A stretch of DNA of 5,440 nt from Trueperaceae bacterium. GTDB lineage: Bacteria; Deinococcota; Deinococci; Deinococcales; Trueperaceae. The stretch lies in assembly GCA_024636105.1 (NCBI GenBank), contig JAGXHO010000043.1, positions 1 through 5,440 of the forward strand, written 5' to 3'. Positions within the stretch are counted from its first letter, which is position 1; every line of letters begins with the position of its first letter. Made by a program: the position numbers and the translations under genes. Below are positions 1-5,075 of the stretch, in pieces. The notes under the pieces were generated by a model. That model made no database searches. It had not been told where the DNA came from and worked only from the letters and a program-made list of their open reading frames with translations.

Positions 1-157
1 CAAGGTGCAGTTGACCGGCTTCGGCACCTTCGAGGTCCGCAAGCGCAAGGCCCGCACCGGCGTGAAGCCCGGCACGACCGAGAAGATCAAGATCCCGGCC
101 AGCAAGTACCCGGCCTTCAAGCCCGGCAAGAGCCTCAAGGAACAGGTCAAGAAGTAA
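1..157 (+). CDS. HU-family DNA-binding protein, C-terminal fragment (5' end outside window)
   Basis: Last 51 codons of an HU/IHF-family histone-like protein, a small basic dimer that bends and compacts DNA in the nucleoid; the first complete codon begins at position 2 and the stop is TAA at 155-157. The fragment shows [15 protein letters not shown] (fragment residues 6-20), which is the start of the DNA-binding beta arm, then [12 protein letters not shown] (22-33), where Pro23 takes the place of the DNA-intercalating arm proline, and the usual C-terminal helix with [15 protein letters not shown]. The common arm-tip sequence RNPRTGE is here VKPGTTE, so the neighbouring Arg and Asn are replaced while the Pro is kept. 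The protein ends at the normal HU boundary, without the Lys/Ala-rich tail of mycobacterial HupB. HU identity is clear; which paralogue it is cannot be told from the fragment. Confidence 0.93.
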   Translation, partial: KVQLTGFGTFEVRKRKARTGVKPGTTEKIKIPASKYPAFKPGKSLKEQVKK

Positions 158-173
158 CGGTCGCCTGCGACCG
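158..173 (+). terminator. Short hairpin directly after the HU stop codon
   Basis: Perfect inverted repeat CGGTCG-CCTG-CGACCG that begins on the base after the TAA stop. It has a 6-bp stem and a 4-nt loop, or 7 bp with a 2-nt loop, and no T-run follows. It is the first of two tandem hairpins. It may protect the HU mRNA 3' end or assist termination; the hairpin is seen in the sequence, the role is inferred. Confidence 0.4.
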
Positions 174-181
174 AGCGATGT

Positions 182-207
182 GAGGGGCGGCCGCGAGGTC
201 GCCCCTC
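182..207 (+). terminator. Strong GC hairpin, probable terminator of the HU transcript
   Basis: Arms GAGGGGCG (182-189) and CGCCCCTC (200-207) pair perfectly. The stem can continue inward by one G-T and two C-G pairs to a GCGA loop (193-196), a GNRA-type tetraloop, giving about 11 bp. It lies 24 nt after the HU stop and 84 nt before the next gene. The downstream sequence is TCTCTCGC rather than a clean T-run, so it is either an atypical intrinsic terminator of the kind common in GC-rich genomes or a 3'-end stabiliser. Confidence 0.55.
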
Positions 208-278
208 TCTCGCGCTGCCCGGAAGCGGTCCGGGCGCTCCGCGTCGGCGCCGCACCCCCGCCGGCGCATCGCGACCCG

Positions 279-284
279 TAGAGT
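279..284 (+). promoter_or_regulatory. TANNNT -10 box for a leaderless sdaAB transcript
   Basis: TAGAGT lies with exactly 6 nt (GGCGCC) between its last T and the ATG at 291, so transcription would start at or within a base of the A of ATG. There is no AGGAGG-like sequence upstream of this ATG and no convincing -35 element. The same arrangement precedes the phosphatase gene (3263-3268) and, on the minus strand, the SDR gene (4996-5001), which supports the call. Confidence 0.55.
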
Positions 285-290
285 GGCGCC

Positions 291-977
291 ATGGGCCTCC
301 TCGACGTCATCGGACCGGTCATGATCGGTCCGTCTTCCAGCCACACGGCTGGCGCGTGTCGCTTGGCGCTGTTGGCGCGCCACACGCTGTCCGCTGCGCC
401 GACGGCGGCGCGCTTCGCCCTCCACGGCTCGTTCGCGAAGACGGGCCGAGGGCACGGGACCGACCTGGCGCTCGTGGCCGGGACCCTCGGCGCGGCGCCC
501 GACGACCCGGTCATCGCCCGCGCCTTCGACGCCGCCCGCGAAGCGGGACTCGAGGTGTCGTTCCAGGTCGCCGACCTCGGCGACGTCCATCCGAACACCG
601 TGCGCATCGAGCTCGAGGCGGGCGAGGAGCGCGTGCGCGTGATCGGCTCGAGCCTGGGCGGCGGCCTGGTGCGGGTCTTCGACGTCGACGGCTTCCGCAT
701 CGACTTCTCCGGGGCGAACCACACGCTGCTCGTGCGCCACGTCGACACACCCGGCGTCATCGCGCGGGTGGCGCGCGTGATCGCCGACGACGAGGTCAAC
801 GTCGCGACGCTGGTGAGCGCCCGGCGCAAGCGCGGCGGCGACGCGATGATGTCGATCGAGATCGATCGCGCGCTGTCCGAACCGGCGTTCGCGTACCTGG
901 CCCACCTGCGCTACGTCACGTGGCTGCGGCTGCTGCCCGAGGTGATGCACGCCGAGACCGAGGAGGAGGCCACGTGA
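291..977 (+). CDS. sdaAB: L-serine ammonia-lyase, iron-sulfur-dependent, beta subunit
   Basis: Beta subunit (228 aa, near the usual 220) of the two-chain cytosolic L-serine dehydratase, which converts L-serine to pyruvate and ammonia. The N-terminal domain carries [11 protein letters not shown] (residues 12-22), [19 protein letters not shown] (46-64), HPNTVRI (100-106) and SLGGG (121-125), all hallmarks of this subunit. Residues about 146-217 form an ACT-type regulatory domain ([29 protein letters not shown]), which in relatives senses amino acids or mediates subunit contacts. ATG 291 is chosen because [21 protein letters not shown] matches the family N-terminus and because the TAGAGT box is placed for a leaderless start. 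The stop overlaps the alpha-subunit start (GTGA at 974-977), so the two chains are probably translated together in equal amounts. Assignment is by remembered family motifs. Confidence 0.95.
   Translation: MGLLDVIGPVMIGPSSSHTAGACRLALLARHTLSAAPTAARFALHGSFAKTGRGHGTDLALVAGTLGAAPDDPVIARAFDAAREAGLEVSFQVADLGDVHPNTVRIELEAGEERVRVIGSSLGGGLVRVFDVDGFRIDFSGANHTLLVRHVDTPGVIARVARVIADDEVNVATLVSARRKRGGDAMMSIEIDRALSEPAFAYLAHLRYVTWLRLLPEVMHAETEEEAT
961..966 (+). promoter_or_regulatory. Ribosome binding site deciding the GTG start of sdaAA
   Basis: AGGAGG, inside a longer GAGGAGGAGG run (960-969), lies 7 nt before GTG 974. It sits within the last codons of sdaAB and fixes the overlapping GTG as the alpha-subunit start. 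Confidence 0.75.
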
Positions 978-1813
978 CGCTCGCGGACCTCGCCGCCCAC
1001 CCGGGCCGCGCGTCGGACGCGATCCTCGCCGACGAAGCGCGCACCAGCCGGCAGCGAGAGGCGCTCCTGGAGGGACTCAAAGGTCGCCTCCGCGAGATGC
1101 GCGATTCGATCGCACGCGGCCTCGCGAGCGACGCGCCCAGCCGCACGGGGATGGTCGGCTGGAACGCCAAGACCCTCTGGACCGCCGAGGACGCGCTGCG
1201 GGCGCCGCTGCTCAAGCGCGTCCAGGCCTACGCGATGGCGGTGAACGAGGAGAACGCGCGCATGGGCCGGATCGTCGCCGCGCCCACCGCAGGCTCGGCG
1301 GGCACCGTACCCGGCGCCCTGATCGGCGTCGGCGATCACCTCGGGCTGGACGACGACGCGCTCGCGGCGCCGCTCGCGCTGGCCGCCGGCATCGGCCAGG
1401 TGATCAGCCAGTCGATGTTCATCGCCGGGTCGACCGGCGGCTGCCAGGCCGAGATCGGCAGCTCGGCTGCGATGGCGGCTGCGGCCGTCACCGAGCTGAT
1501 GGGCGGCGACGCATCGGCGTCGGTCCACGCCGCCGCGATGGCGCTCATGAACACGATCGGACTCGTGTGCGACCCGGTCGGGGGGTACGTCGAGGTGCCG
1601 TGCGTGTCGCGCAACGCGTTCTACGCGGTCCACGCGGTGGCCTCAGCGCAGTTGGCGATCGCGGGCGTCACCTCCCCGATCCCGCCCGACGAGGTGGTGT
1701 CGGCGATGGCGTCGGTCGGGCGGATGATGCCCCCGGAGTTGCGCGAGACCGGCGAAGGCGGCATCGCGGACACGCCGACCGGTCGCCGGATCGCGCTCGA
1801 GCTCGCGCGCTGA
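974..1813 (+). CDS. sdaAA: L-serine ammonia-lyase, iron-sulfur-dependent, alpha subunit
   Basis: Catalytic alpha subunit (279 aa; relatives about 290-300) of L-serine dehydratase. It binds an oxygen-labile [4Fe-4S] cluster that acts as Lewis acid in removing the serine hydroxyl. Recognisable segments are [18 protein letters not shown] (residues 100-117), [17 protein letters not shown] (155-171), [19 protein letters not shown] (196-214) and [15 protein letters not shown] (257-271). The three conserved cluster ligands are Cys157, Cys199 and Cys210, with spacing 42 and 11 residues, as in characterised homologues as I recall them. GTG 974 is chosen for the AGGAGG site 7 nt upstream and the 4-bp overlap with sdaAB. 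The protein is about 20 residues shorter at the N-terminus than Bacillus SdaAA but keeps the conserved [13 protein letters not shown] helix. No essential residue looks missing. Confidence 0.96.
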   Translation: MTLADLAAHPGRASDAILADEARTSRQREALLEGLKGRLREMRDSIARGLASDAPSRTGMVGWNAKTLWTAEDALRAPLLKRVQAYAMAVNEENARMGRIVAAPTAGSAGTVPGALIGVGDHLGLDDDALAAPLALAAGIGQVISQSMFIAGSTGGCQAEIGSSAAMAAAAVTELMGGDASASVHAAAMALMNTIGLVCDPVGGYVEVPCVSRNAFYAVHAVASAQLAIAGVTSPIPPDEVVSAMASVGRMMPPELRETGEGGIADTPTGRRIALELAR

Positions 1814-1826
1814 TGCCGGCGCGGCA
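1814..1826 (+). terminator. Small hairpin directly after the sdaAA stop codon
   Basis: TGCCG-GCG-CGGCA, a 5-bp perfect stem with a 3-nt loop, begins on the base after the TGA. It is too short, and lacks a T-run, to be a convincing intrinsic terminator. It repeats the placement of the hairpin at 158-173 after the HU stop. Confidence 0.25.
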
Positions 1827-1857
1827 AGCCCGACGGTGGCCTGCGACGAACTCTCCT

Positions 1858-1873
1858 TGTGCCATTTGGTGCA
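1858..1873. promoter_or_regulatory. Imperfect inverted repeat upstream of the NDH-2 gene (operator candidate)
   Basis: TGTGCCATTTGGTGCA reads as TGnnCCAnnTGGnnCA, with 10 of 16 positions symmetric. It lies about 70-85 nt before the GTG start in the most A/T-rich stretch of the gap. The left part, TTGTG (1857-1861), resembles a half-site of the NADH-sensing repressor Rex, but the right half does not match, so no regulator is assigned. Confidence 0.3.
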
Positions 1874-1886
1874 TGCTGACCATCGA

Positions 1887-1900
1887 GGGACGAACGTCCC
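1887..1900. promoter_or_regulatory. Perfect inverted repeat GGGACG-AA-CGTCCC upstream of the NDH-2 gene
   Basis: Six-base arms with a 2-nt centre, 40 nt before the GTG start. The short centre suits a dimeric repressor operator better than an RNA hairpin. No clear -35/-10 pair was found beside it, so its relation to a promoter is unknown. Confidence 0.4.
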
Positions 1901-1925
1901 GGCCATACGTGCCGGGCGCCCGTCC

Positions 1926-1932
1926 GGGGAGG
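1926..1932 (+). promoter_or_regulatory. Ribosome binding site of the NDH-2 gene
   Basis: GGGGAGG lies 8 nt before GTG 1941, a good match and spacing. It favours GTG 1941 over the in-frame ATG at 1836, which would add 35 residues with no family resemblance before the FAD-binding fold and would place this site inside the coding region. Confidence 0.75.
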
Positions 1933-1940
1933 AACCCATC

Positions 1941-3278
1941 GTGACCGCACCCGCACGCACCCGCGTCGTGGTCGTCGGCGCCGGCTTCGCCGGCCTGAAC
2001 GTGGTGGCGTCGCTGCGCGGCGCACCGGCCGACGTCACGCTCGTCGATCAGCGCAACTACCACACCTTCCAACCGCTCCTGTACCAGGTGGCGACCGCGG
2101 CGCTCGACGCCGGCGACGTCGCGCACCAGGTCCGCGACGTGCTCCGCCACCACCTGAACGCACGCTTCGTGCTCGGCCGCGTCGTCGGCATCGACCTCGA
2201 CGAGCGCCACGTGGCGCTCGCGGACGGCGATCGGCTGCCCTACGACCACCTGGTCGTCGCCCCGGGCGCGGTGTACCACGACTTCGGCATCCCGGGCGTC
2301 CGAGAGCACGCGTACGTCCTGAAGAGCGCGGCGGAGGCGATGGCGCTGCGTGCGCACATCCTGAGCCGCTTCGAGGAGGCGGCGCGCGACCCCGACGCGG
2401 CCGAGGCGGGCCGTTTGAACGTGGTCATCGTCGGCGCCGGCCCGACGGGGGTCGAGATGGCCGGCGCGCTGGTCGAACTGTTCGAGCACGGGCTGCGCTC
2501 CGACTTCCCCGAGGTCGACGTCCGTCGCGCGCGCGTGATCCTCCTCGAGGCGCTGGACGCCGTGCTGCCGCCGTACACGGAGCCGACGCGCGCCTACGTG
2601 GAGAAGGTGCTGCGCGACCGCGGGGTGGATGTGCGCCTCGGCGCCGTCGTCGAGGAGGTGACGGAGGACCGCGTGCGCCTCGCGGACGGCAGCGAGCTGG
2701 CGTACGGGACGCTGGTGTGGGCCGCCGGCGTGCGCGCGCACCCGCTCGCCGAGGCCCTCGGCGTGGAGCTCGGTCGCGCCGGGCGCGTGCCCGTCGCAGA
2801 CGACCTATCGCTCCCCGAACGGCCGGAGGTGTGGATCGCCGGCGACCTCGCCGGTCACGTCGGCGCACCGCCGCTCGGCGGCGGCGACGGCGCCTACCCG
2901 CAGGTAGCCCAGGTCGCCATCCAGCAGGGCAAGCATGTCGCCCACGGCATCCGCGCGCGGCTCGCAGGGCGCCCCACGCGCCCCTTCGGCTACGCCGACC
3001 GCGGCCAGATGGCCATCGTCGGCCGCTCCGCGGGGGTCGCCGAGCTCAGCCCGGCGTGGGGCGGCTTCCGCTTTACCGGCCTGCTCGGCTGGCTCGCCTG
3101 GCTCTTCGTCCACCTCGTCTACCTTCCGGGGCACCAGAACCGCCTCCGCGCGTTCCTCGGCTGGGCCTGGGAATGGATCACGTACGACCGCCATGCGCGC
3201 CTCATCCTGGAGCCCGTCGATCGCGCCATCGACCGCGCCGGGCCGCCGCCGCCACGCCGCGGTACCGTGGACGCATGA
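1941..3278 (+). CDS. ndh: Type II NADH:quinone oxidoreductase (NDH-2)
   Basis: Single-chain FAD flavoenzyme (445 aa) that passes electrons from NADH to membrane quinone without pumping protons. The first Rossmann fold starts at the N-terminus, RVVVVGAGFAGLNV (residues 8-21, GAGFAG 13-18), with Asp36 in DQRNYHTFQPLLYQVAT, a segment typical of NDH-2. The second nucleotide fold is NVVIVGAGPTGVEMAGAL (160-177), with Glu203 in ILLEALDAVLP at the position that favours NADH over NADPH. WAAGVRA (260-266) and WIAGDLA (298-304, Asp302 contacting FAD) follow. AQVAIQQGKHVA (323-334) is the quinone-site signature AQxAxQQG. The hydrophobic C-terminal stretch GFRFTGLLGWLAWLFVHLVYLPG (375-397), followed by a basic/aromatic segment, fits the membrane-attachment region. 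GTG 1941 has a strong Shine-Dalgarno site. The stop overlaps the next start (ATGA), so the two genes probably share an mRNA. A carotenoid or sulfide oxidoreductase is less likely given the quinone motif. Confidence 0.92.
   Translation: MTAPARTRVVVVGAGFAGLNVVASLRGAPADVTLVDQRNYHTFQPLLYQVATAALDAGDVAHQVRDVLRHHLNARFVLGRVVGIDLDERHVALADGDRLPYDHLVVAPGAVYHDFGIPGVREHAYVLKSAAEAMALRAHILSRFEEAARDPDAAEAGRLNVVIVGAGPTGVEMAGALVELFEHGLRSDFPEVDVRRARVILLEALDAVLPPYTEPTRAYVEKVLRDRGVDVRLGAVVEEVTEDRVRLADGSELAYGTLVWAAGVRAHPLAEALGVELGRAGRVPVADDLSLPERPEVWIAGDLAGHVGAPPLGGGDGAYPQVAQVAIQQGKHVAHGIRARLAGRPTRPFGYADRGQMAIVGRSAGVAELSPAWGGFRFTGLLGWLAWLFVHLVYLPGHQNRLRAFLGWAWEWITYDRHARLILEPVDRAIDRAGPPPPRRGTVDA
3263..3268 (+). promoter_or_regulatory. 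TANNNT box inside the NDH-2 gene end, internal leaderless promoter for the phosphatase
   Basis: TACCGT is followed by 6 nt (GGACGC) and then ATG 3275, the same geometry as the box before sdaAB. The phosphatase start has no Shine-Dalgarno sequence. The gene may therefore be made both by coupling to the NDH-2 gene and from its own leaderless transcript. Confidence 0.5.
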
Positions 3279-4078
3279 CCGACCGCGCGCTCGTCACCGA
3301 AGCGCTCAACGTCGCCCACCGGGCGGCCGACGCCGCCGCCCGCATCCACCGGGGCCACGCCGGCGGGCTCCTCGACGTCACCACCAAGTCGACCGCCACC
3401 GACCTGGTCACCCAGGTCGACCGGCTGTCGGAGGAGGCGATCCGGCGCACGATCGCCGCCGCCTTCCCAGACCACGTGGTCTGGGGCGAGGAGGACGGCG
3501 CCTCGAGCGGCGACGCTCGCCACCGGTGGATCGTCGACCCGCTCGACGGCACCGTGAACTACGCCCACGGGGTGCCCATCTACGCGGTCTCGATCGCCCT
3601 GGAGGTCGACGGCATCGTCGAGCTCGGCGTGGTGCTCGATTCGGCGCGCGGTGAGCGCTTCGCCGCGCGCCGCGGCGGCGGAGCCACCCTCGACGGCGTC
3701 GCCGTCCAGGTGAGCTCGACGTCCTCGATCGGCGCCGCGATGCTCGGGACCGGCTTCGCGTACGGCGGCCCTGCGGTCGCGCGCAACCTCGAAGCGTTCG
3801 CGCGCGTGGTCCCGGCCGCGCGTGCGGTCCGGCGTCCGGGCGCGGCGGCGCTCGACGTGTGCAACGTGGCCTGCGGCCGCTACGACGGGTTCTGGGAGCT
3901 CGACCTCAAGCCGTGGGACGTGGCTGCGGCGGCGCTCATCGTGCACGAAGCCGGGGGCACCGTCACCAACTTGCAAGGCGCGCCGTACCGCTGGGGCGAC
4001 GACGGCATGGTGGCGACCAACGGCCACCTGCACGCCCGACTGCTCGACCTGCTCGGTTGGGCCGACGCGCGCGCCTGA
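3275..4078 (+). CDS. Inositol-monophosphatase-family phosphatase
   Basis: Mg2+-dependent phosphatase of the IMPase/FIG superfamily, 267 aa, the normal family length. Metal and catalytic residues are visible: Glu72 in WGEEDG (70-75), then WIVDPLDGTVNYAHGVPIYAVSIAL (85-109) with Asp88, Asp91 and Thr93, and Asp215 in WDVAAAALIVHEAGG (214-228). Lys38 and Asp43 lie in the preceding KSTATDLVTQVD segment, where relatives have a conserved K..TD...D pattern. The closest functional match is inositol-1-phosphatase, which releases myo-inositol for phosphatidylinositol or inositol-derived thiols. Relatives also act on histidinol phosphate, PAP or fructose-1,6-bisphosphate, and the sequence alone does not separate these. 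ATG 3275 overlaps the NDH-2 stop by four bases. No upstream AGGAGG is present; a TACCGT box suggests a leaderless start. Confidence 0.92.
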   Translation: MTDRALVTEALNVAHRAADAAARIHRGHAGGLLDVTTKSTATDLVTQVDRLSEEAIRRTIAAAFPDHVVWGEEDGASSGDARHRWIVDPLDGTVNYAHGVPIYAVSIALEVDGIVELGVVLDSARGERFAARRGGGATLDGVAVQVSSTSSIGAAMLGTGFAYGGPAVARNLEAFARVVPAARAVRRPGAAALDVCNVACGRYDGFWELDLKPWDVAAAALIVHEAGGTVTNLQGAPYRWGDDGMVATNGHLHARLLDLLGWADARA

Positions 4079-4092
4079 ACGAGGTGGCGCGC
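4069..4092. terminator. Hairpin between convergent genes, possible bidirectional terminator
   Basis: Arms GCGCGCC (4069-4075) and GGCGCGC (4086-4092) pair perfectly around a 10-nt loop. The left arm includes the last codons of the phosphatase gene, and the right arm ends 5 nt before the SDR stop. Neither strand has a T-run, so termination is inferred from position in the 19-bp convergent gap. Confidence 0.35.
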
Positions 4093-4097
4093 TCCGG

Positions 4098-4988
4098 TCA
4101 AACCGCGGCCGACCGGTCGAACGCGGCCAGGTCGGCTTCGGTGAGCCCCGCACGAGCCACGGACGCTGCCCAGAGCCGTTCTTCGACGTCCTCCCCCTCG
4201 CCCCCACGCGCCGGACGCCGCAGACGGCGGTCGATCCAGTAACCGCCCGTTCCGGGCACGTCGGCCGTGGCCAGCCAGGTCATCGTGTCCGCGCCACGCT
4301 CGGGCGAGCGCGCGACCAGCTTCTGCAACAGACCGATCGCGCTCGCCATGAGGCCGTCGCCCGAACCGAAACCGGTGGCGACGAAGCCCGGGTGGAAGGC
4401 GTGCACGGTCACGCCCGTCCCCTCCAAACGGCGCGCCAGCGCGAGCGTAGTGACCTGGTTGGCGAGCTTCGACTGTCCGTAGGCGATCCACCCAGAGTAG
4501 CCGCGCACGAACTCGAGGTCGTCCCATCGGAAGCGCGCCATCTGCGCCGCGTTCGACGAGGTGACGACGACGCGCGCCGGCGCCGAGGCGACCAGCAGGT
4601 CGGCCAGCAGAACGGCCGGGACGAACACGCCCAGGTGGTTGAGCGCCCACGTCGACTCCACCCCGTCGGCCGTCTCGTTCCGGGCGCCGAAGTATGCGCC
4701 TGCGTTGAGGACGAGGACGTCGAGGCGCGACCAACGCTCGCGGAACGCCGCGGCGAAGGTGCGCTGGCCGGCGAAGAGGCCGAGGTCGGCCGCCAAGAAG
4801 TGGACGTCGCCGCCGGTCTCGGCTCGGATGCGCTCGGCGACTTCGGCGCCGCGCCCTTCGCCACGCGACACGAGGACCACGGTATCGCCGCGTGCCGCCA
4901 GGTCGCGGGCGGTCACCCGCCCGATCCCGGAGCTCGCGCCCGTGACGACCGCGACGCGACCGGTGGGGTTGGGGGGTGGTTGGCTCAT
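4098..4988 (-). CDS. Short-chain dehydrogenase/reductase, retinol-dehydrogenase-like
   Basis: NAD(P)-dependent oxidoreductase (296 aa) of the classical SDR fold. Visible motifs are the dinucleotide-binding TGASSGIG (residues 16-23), Ser41-Arg42 after the second strand, which usually favours NADPH, DL at 68-69, LNAG (94-97), the structural Asn117 in WALNHLGVF, catalytic serine in VVTSSNA (Ser144/145), and Tyr170-x3-Lys174 in YGQSK. HPGFVATGF (199-207) follows, with a 60-residue substrate-side C-terminus ending in WIDRRLRRPARGGEGEDVEERLW and beyond. The NHLG and HPGFVAT pattern and the length resemble the RDH11-14/WW-domain oxidoreductase-like branch, whose bacterial members mostly have unknown substrates. 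ATG at 4988 fits the family N-terminus; no Shine-Dalgarno is present, but a TAGCCT box lies 7 nt upstream. It converges on the phosphatase gene, so it belongs to a different transcription unit. Confidence 0.9.
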   Translation of the reverse strand: MSQPPPNPTGRVAVVTGASSGIGRVTARDLAARGDTVVLVSRGEGRGAEVAERIRAETGGDVHFLAADLGLFAGQRTFAAAFRERWSRLDVLVLNAGAYFGARNETADGVESTWALNHLGVFVPAVLLADLLVASAPARVVVTSSNAAQMARFRWDDLEFVRGYSGWIAYGQSKLANQVTTLALARRLEGTGVTVHAFHPGFVATGFGSGDGLMASAIGLLQKLVARSPERGADTMTWLATADVPGTGGYWIDRRLRRPARGGEGEDVEERLWAASVARAGLTEADLAAFDRSAAV

Positions 4989-4995
4989 CCCAGCG

Positions 4996-5001
4996 AGGCT
5001 A
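4996..5001 (-). promoter_or_regulatory. TANNNT -10 box for a leaderless SDR transcript
   Basis: On the minus strand TAGCCT is followed by 7 nt (CGCTGGG) and the ATG at 4988-4986. The spacing fits a transcript starting at or beside the A of ATG. CTGGG is at most a weak ribosome-binding sequence and lies directly against the ATG. Confidence 0.5.
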
Positions 5002-5075
5002 CCGCCGCGCGCGCGCTAGCTCCGTAGGGTGACGCCCCATGGCGCGCCCGGCGTCGCTATCGGCCCCCACGGGGT

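Noticed and set aside
311..332. Inverted repeat CGGACCG / CGGTCCG near the 5' end of sdaAB
   Set aside because: It falls on the repeated Ile-Gly-Pro codons of IGPVMIGPS, a conserved protein motif, so codon choice explains the symmetry without invoking RNA regulation.
147..950. Minus-strand open frame of 267 codons opposite sdaAB
   Set aside because: It starts inside the HU 3' end and is fully antisense to a well-conserved serine ammonia-lyase beta subunit.
356..973. In-frame extension of sdaAA far upstream through sdaAB in another frame
   Set aside because: The extension is Arg-rich shadow of sdaAB. The GTG at 974 with AGGAGG 7 nt upstream and a family-like N-terminus is the real start.
1836..1940. 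Earlier ATG at 1836 for the NDH-2 gene
   Set aside because: The added 35 residues lack family resemblance and would place the good ribosome binding site and both inverted repeats inside coding DNA; GTG 1941 is better.
1668..2741. Minus-strand open frame of 357 codons opposite the NDH-2 gene
   Set aside because: It is a GC-rich shadow. The plus strand carries clear NDH-2 motifs throughout and the minus frame reads as low-complexity Arg/Ala/His without a recognisable domain.
3119..4207. Minus-strand open frame of 362 codons opposite the phosphatase gene
   Set aside because: It covers the ends of two unrelated plus-strand genes and overlaps the SDR gene's 3' end in another frame; it shows no family motif and has shadow composition.
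5006..5016. Alternating CGCGCGCGCGC run with Z-DNA potential in the gap before the SDR gene
   Set aside because: It is only 11 nt in a very GC-rich genome and nothing ties it to a function.
3822..5027. Plus-strand open frame of 401 codons across the phosphatase end and the whole SDR gene
   Set aside because: The SDR motifs (TGASSGIG, YxxxK) on the minus strand are decisive; the plus frame is Arg/Ala-rich shadow.
5063..5075. Possible terminator hairpin just after the stop of the last minus-strand gene
   Set aside because: It has only 4 G-C pairs plus a wobble, a 3-nt loop and no T-run, so it is too weak to call.
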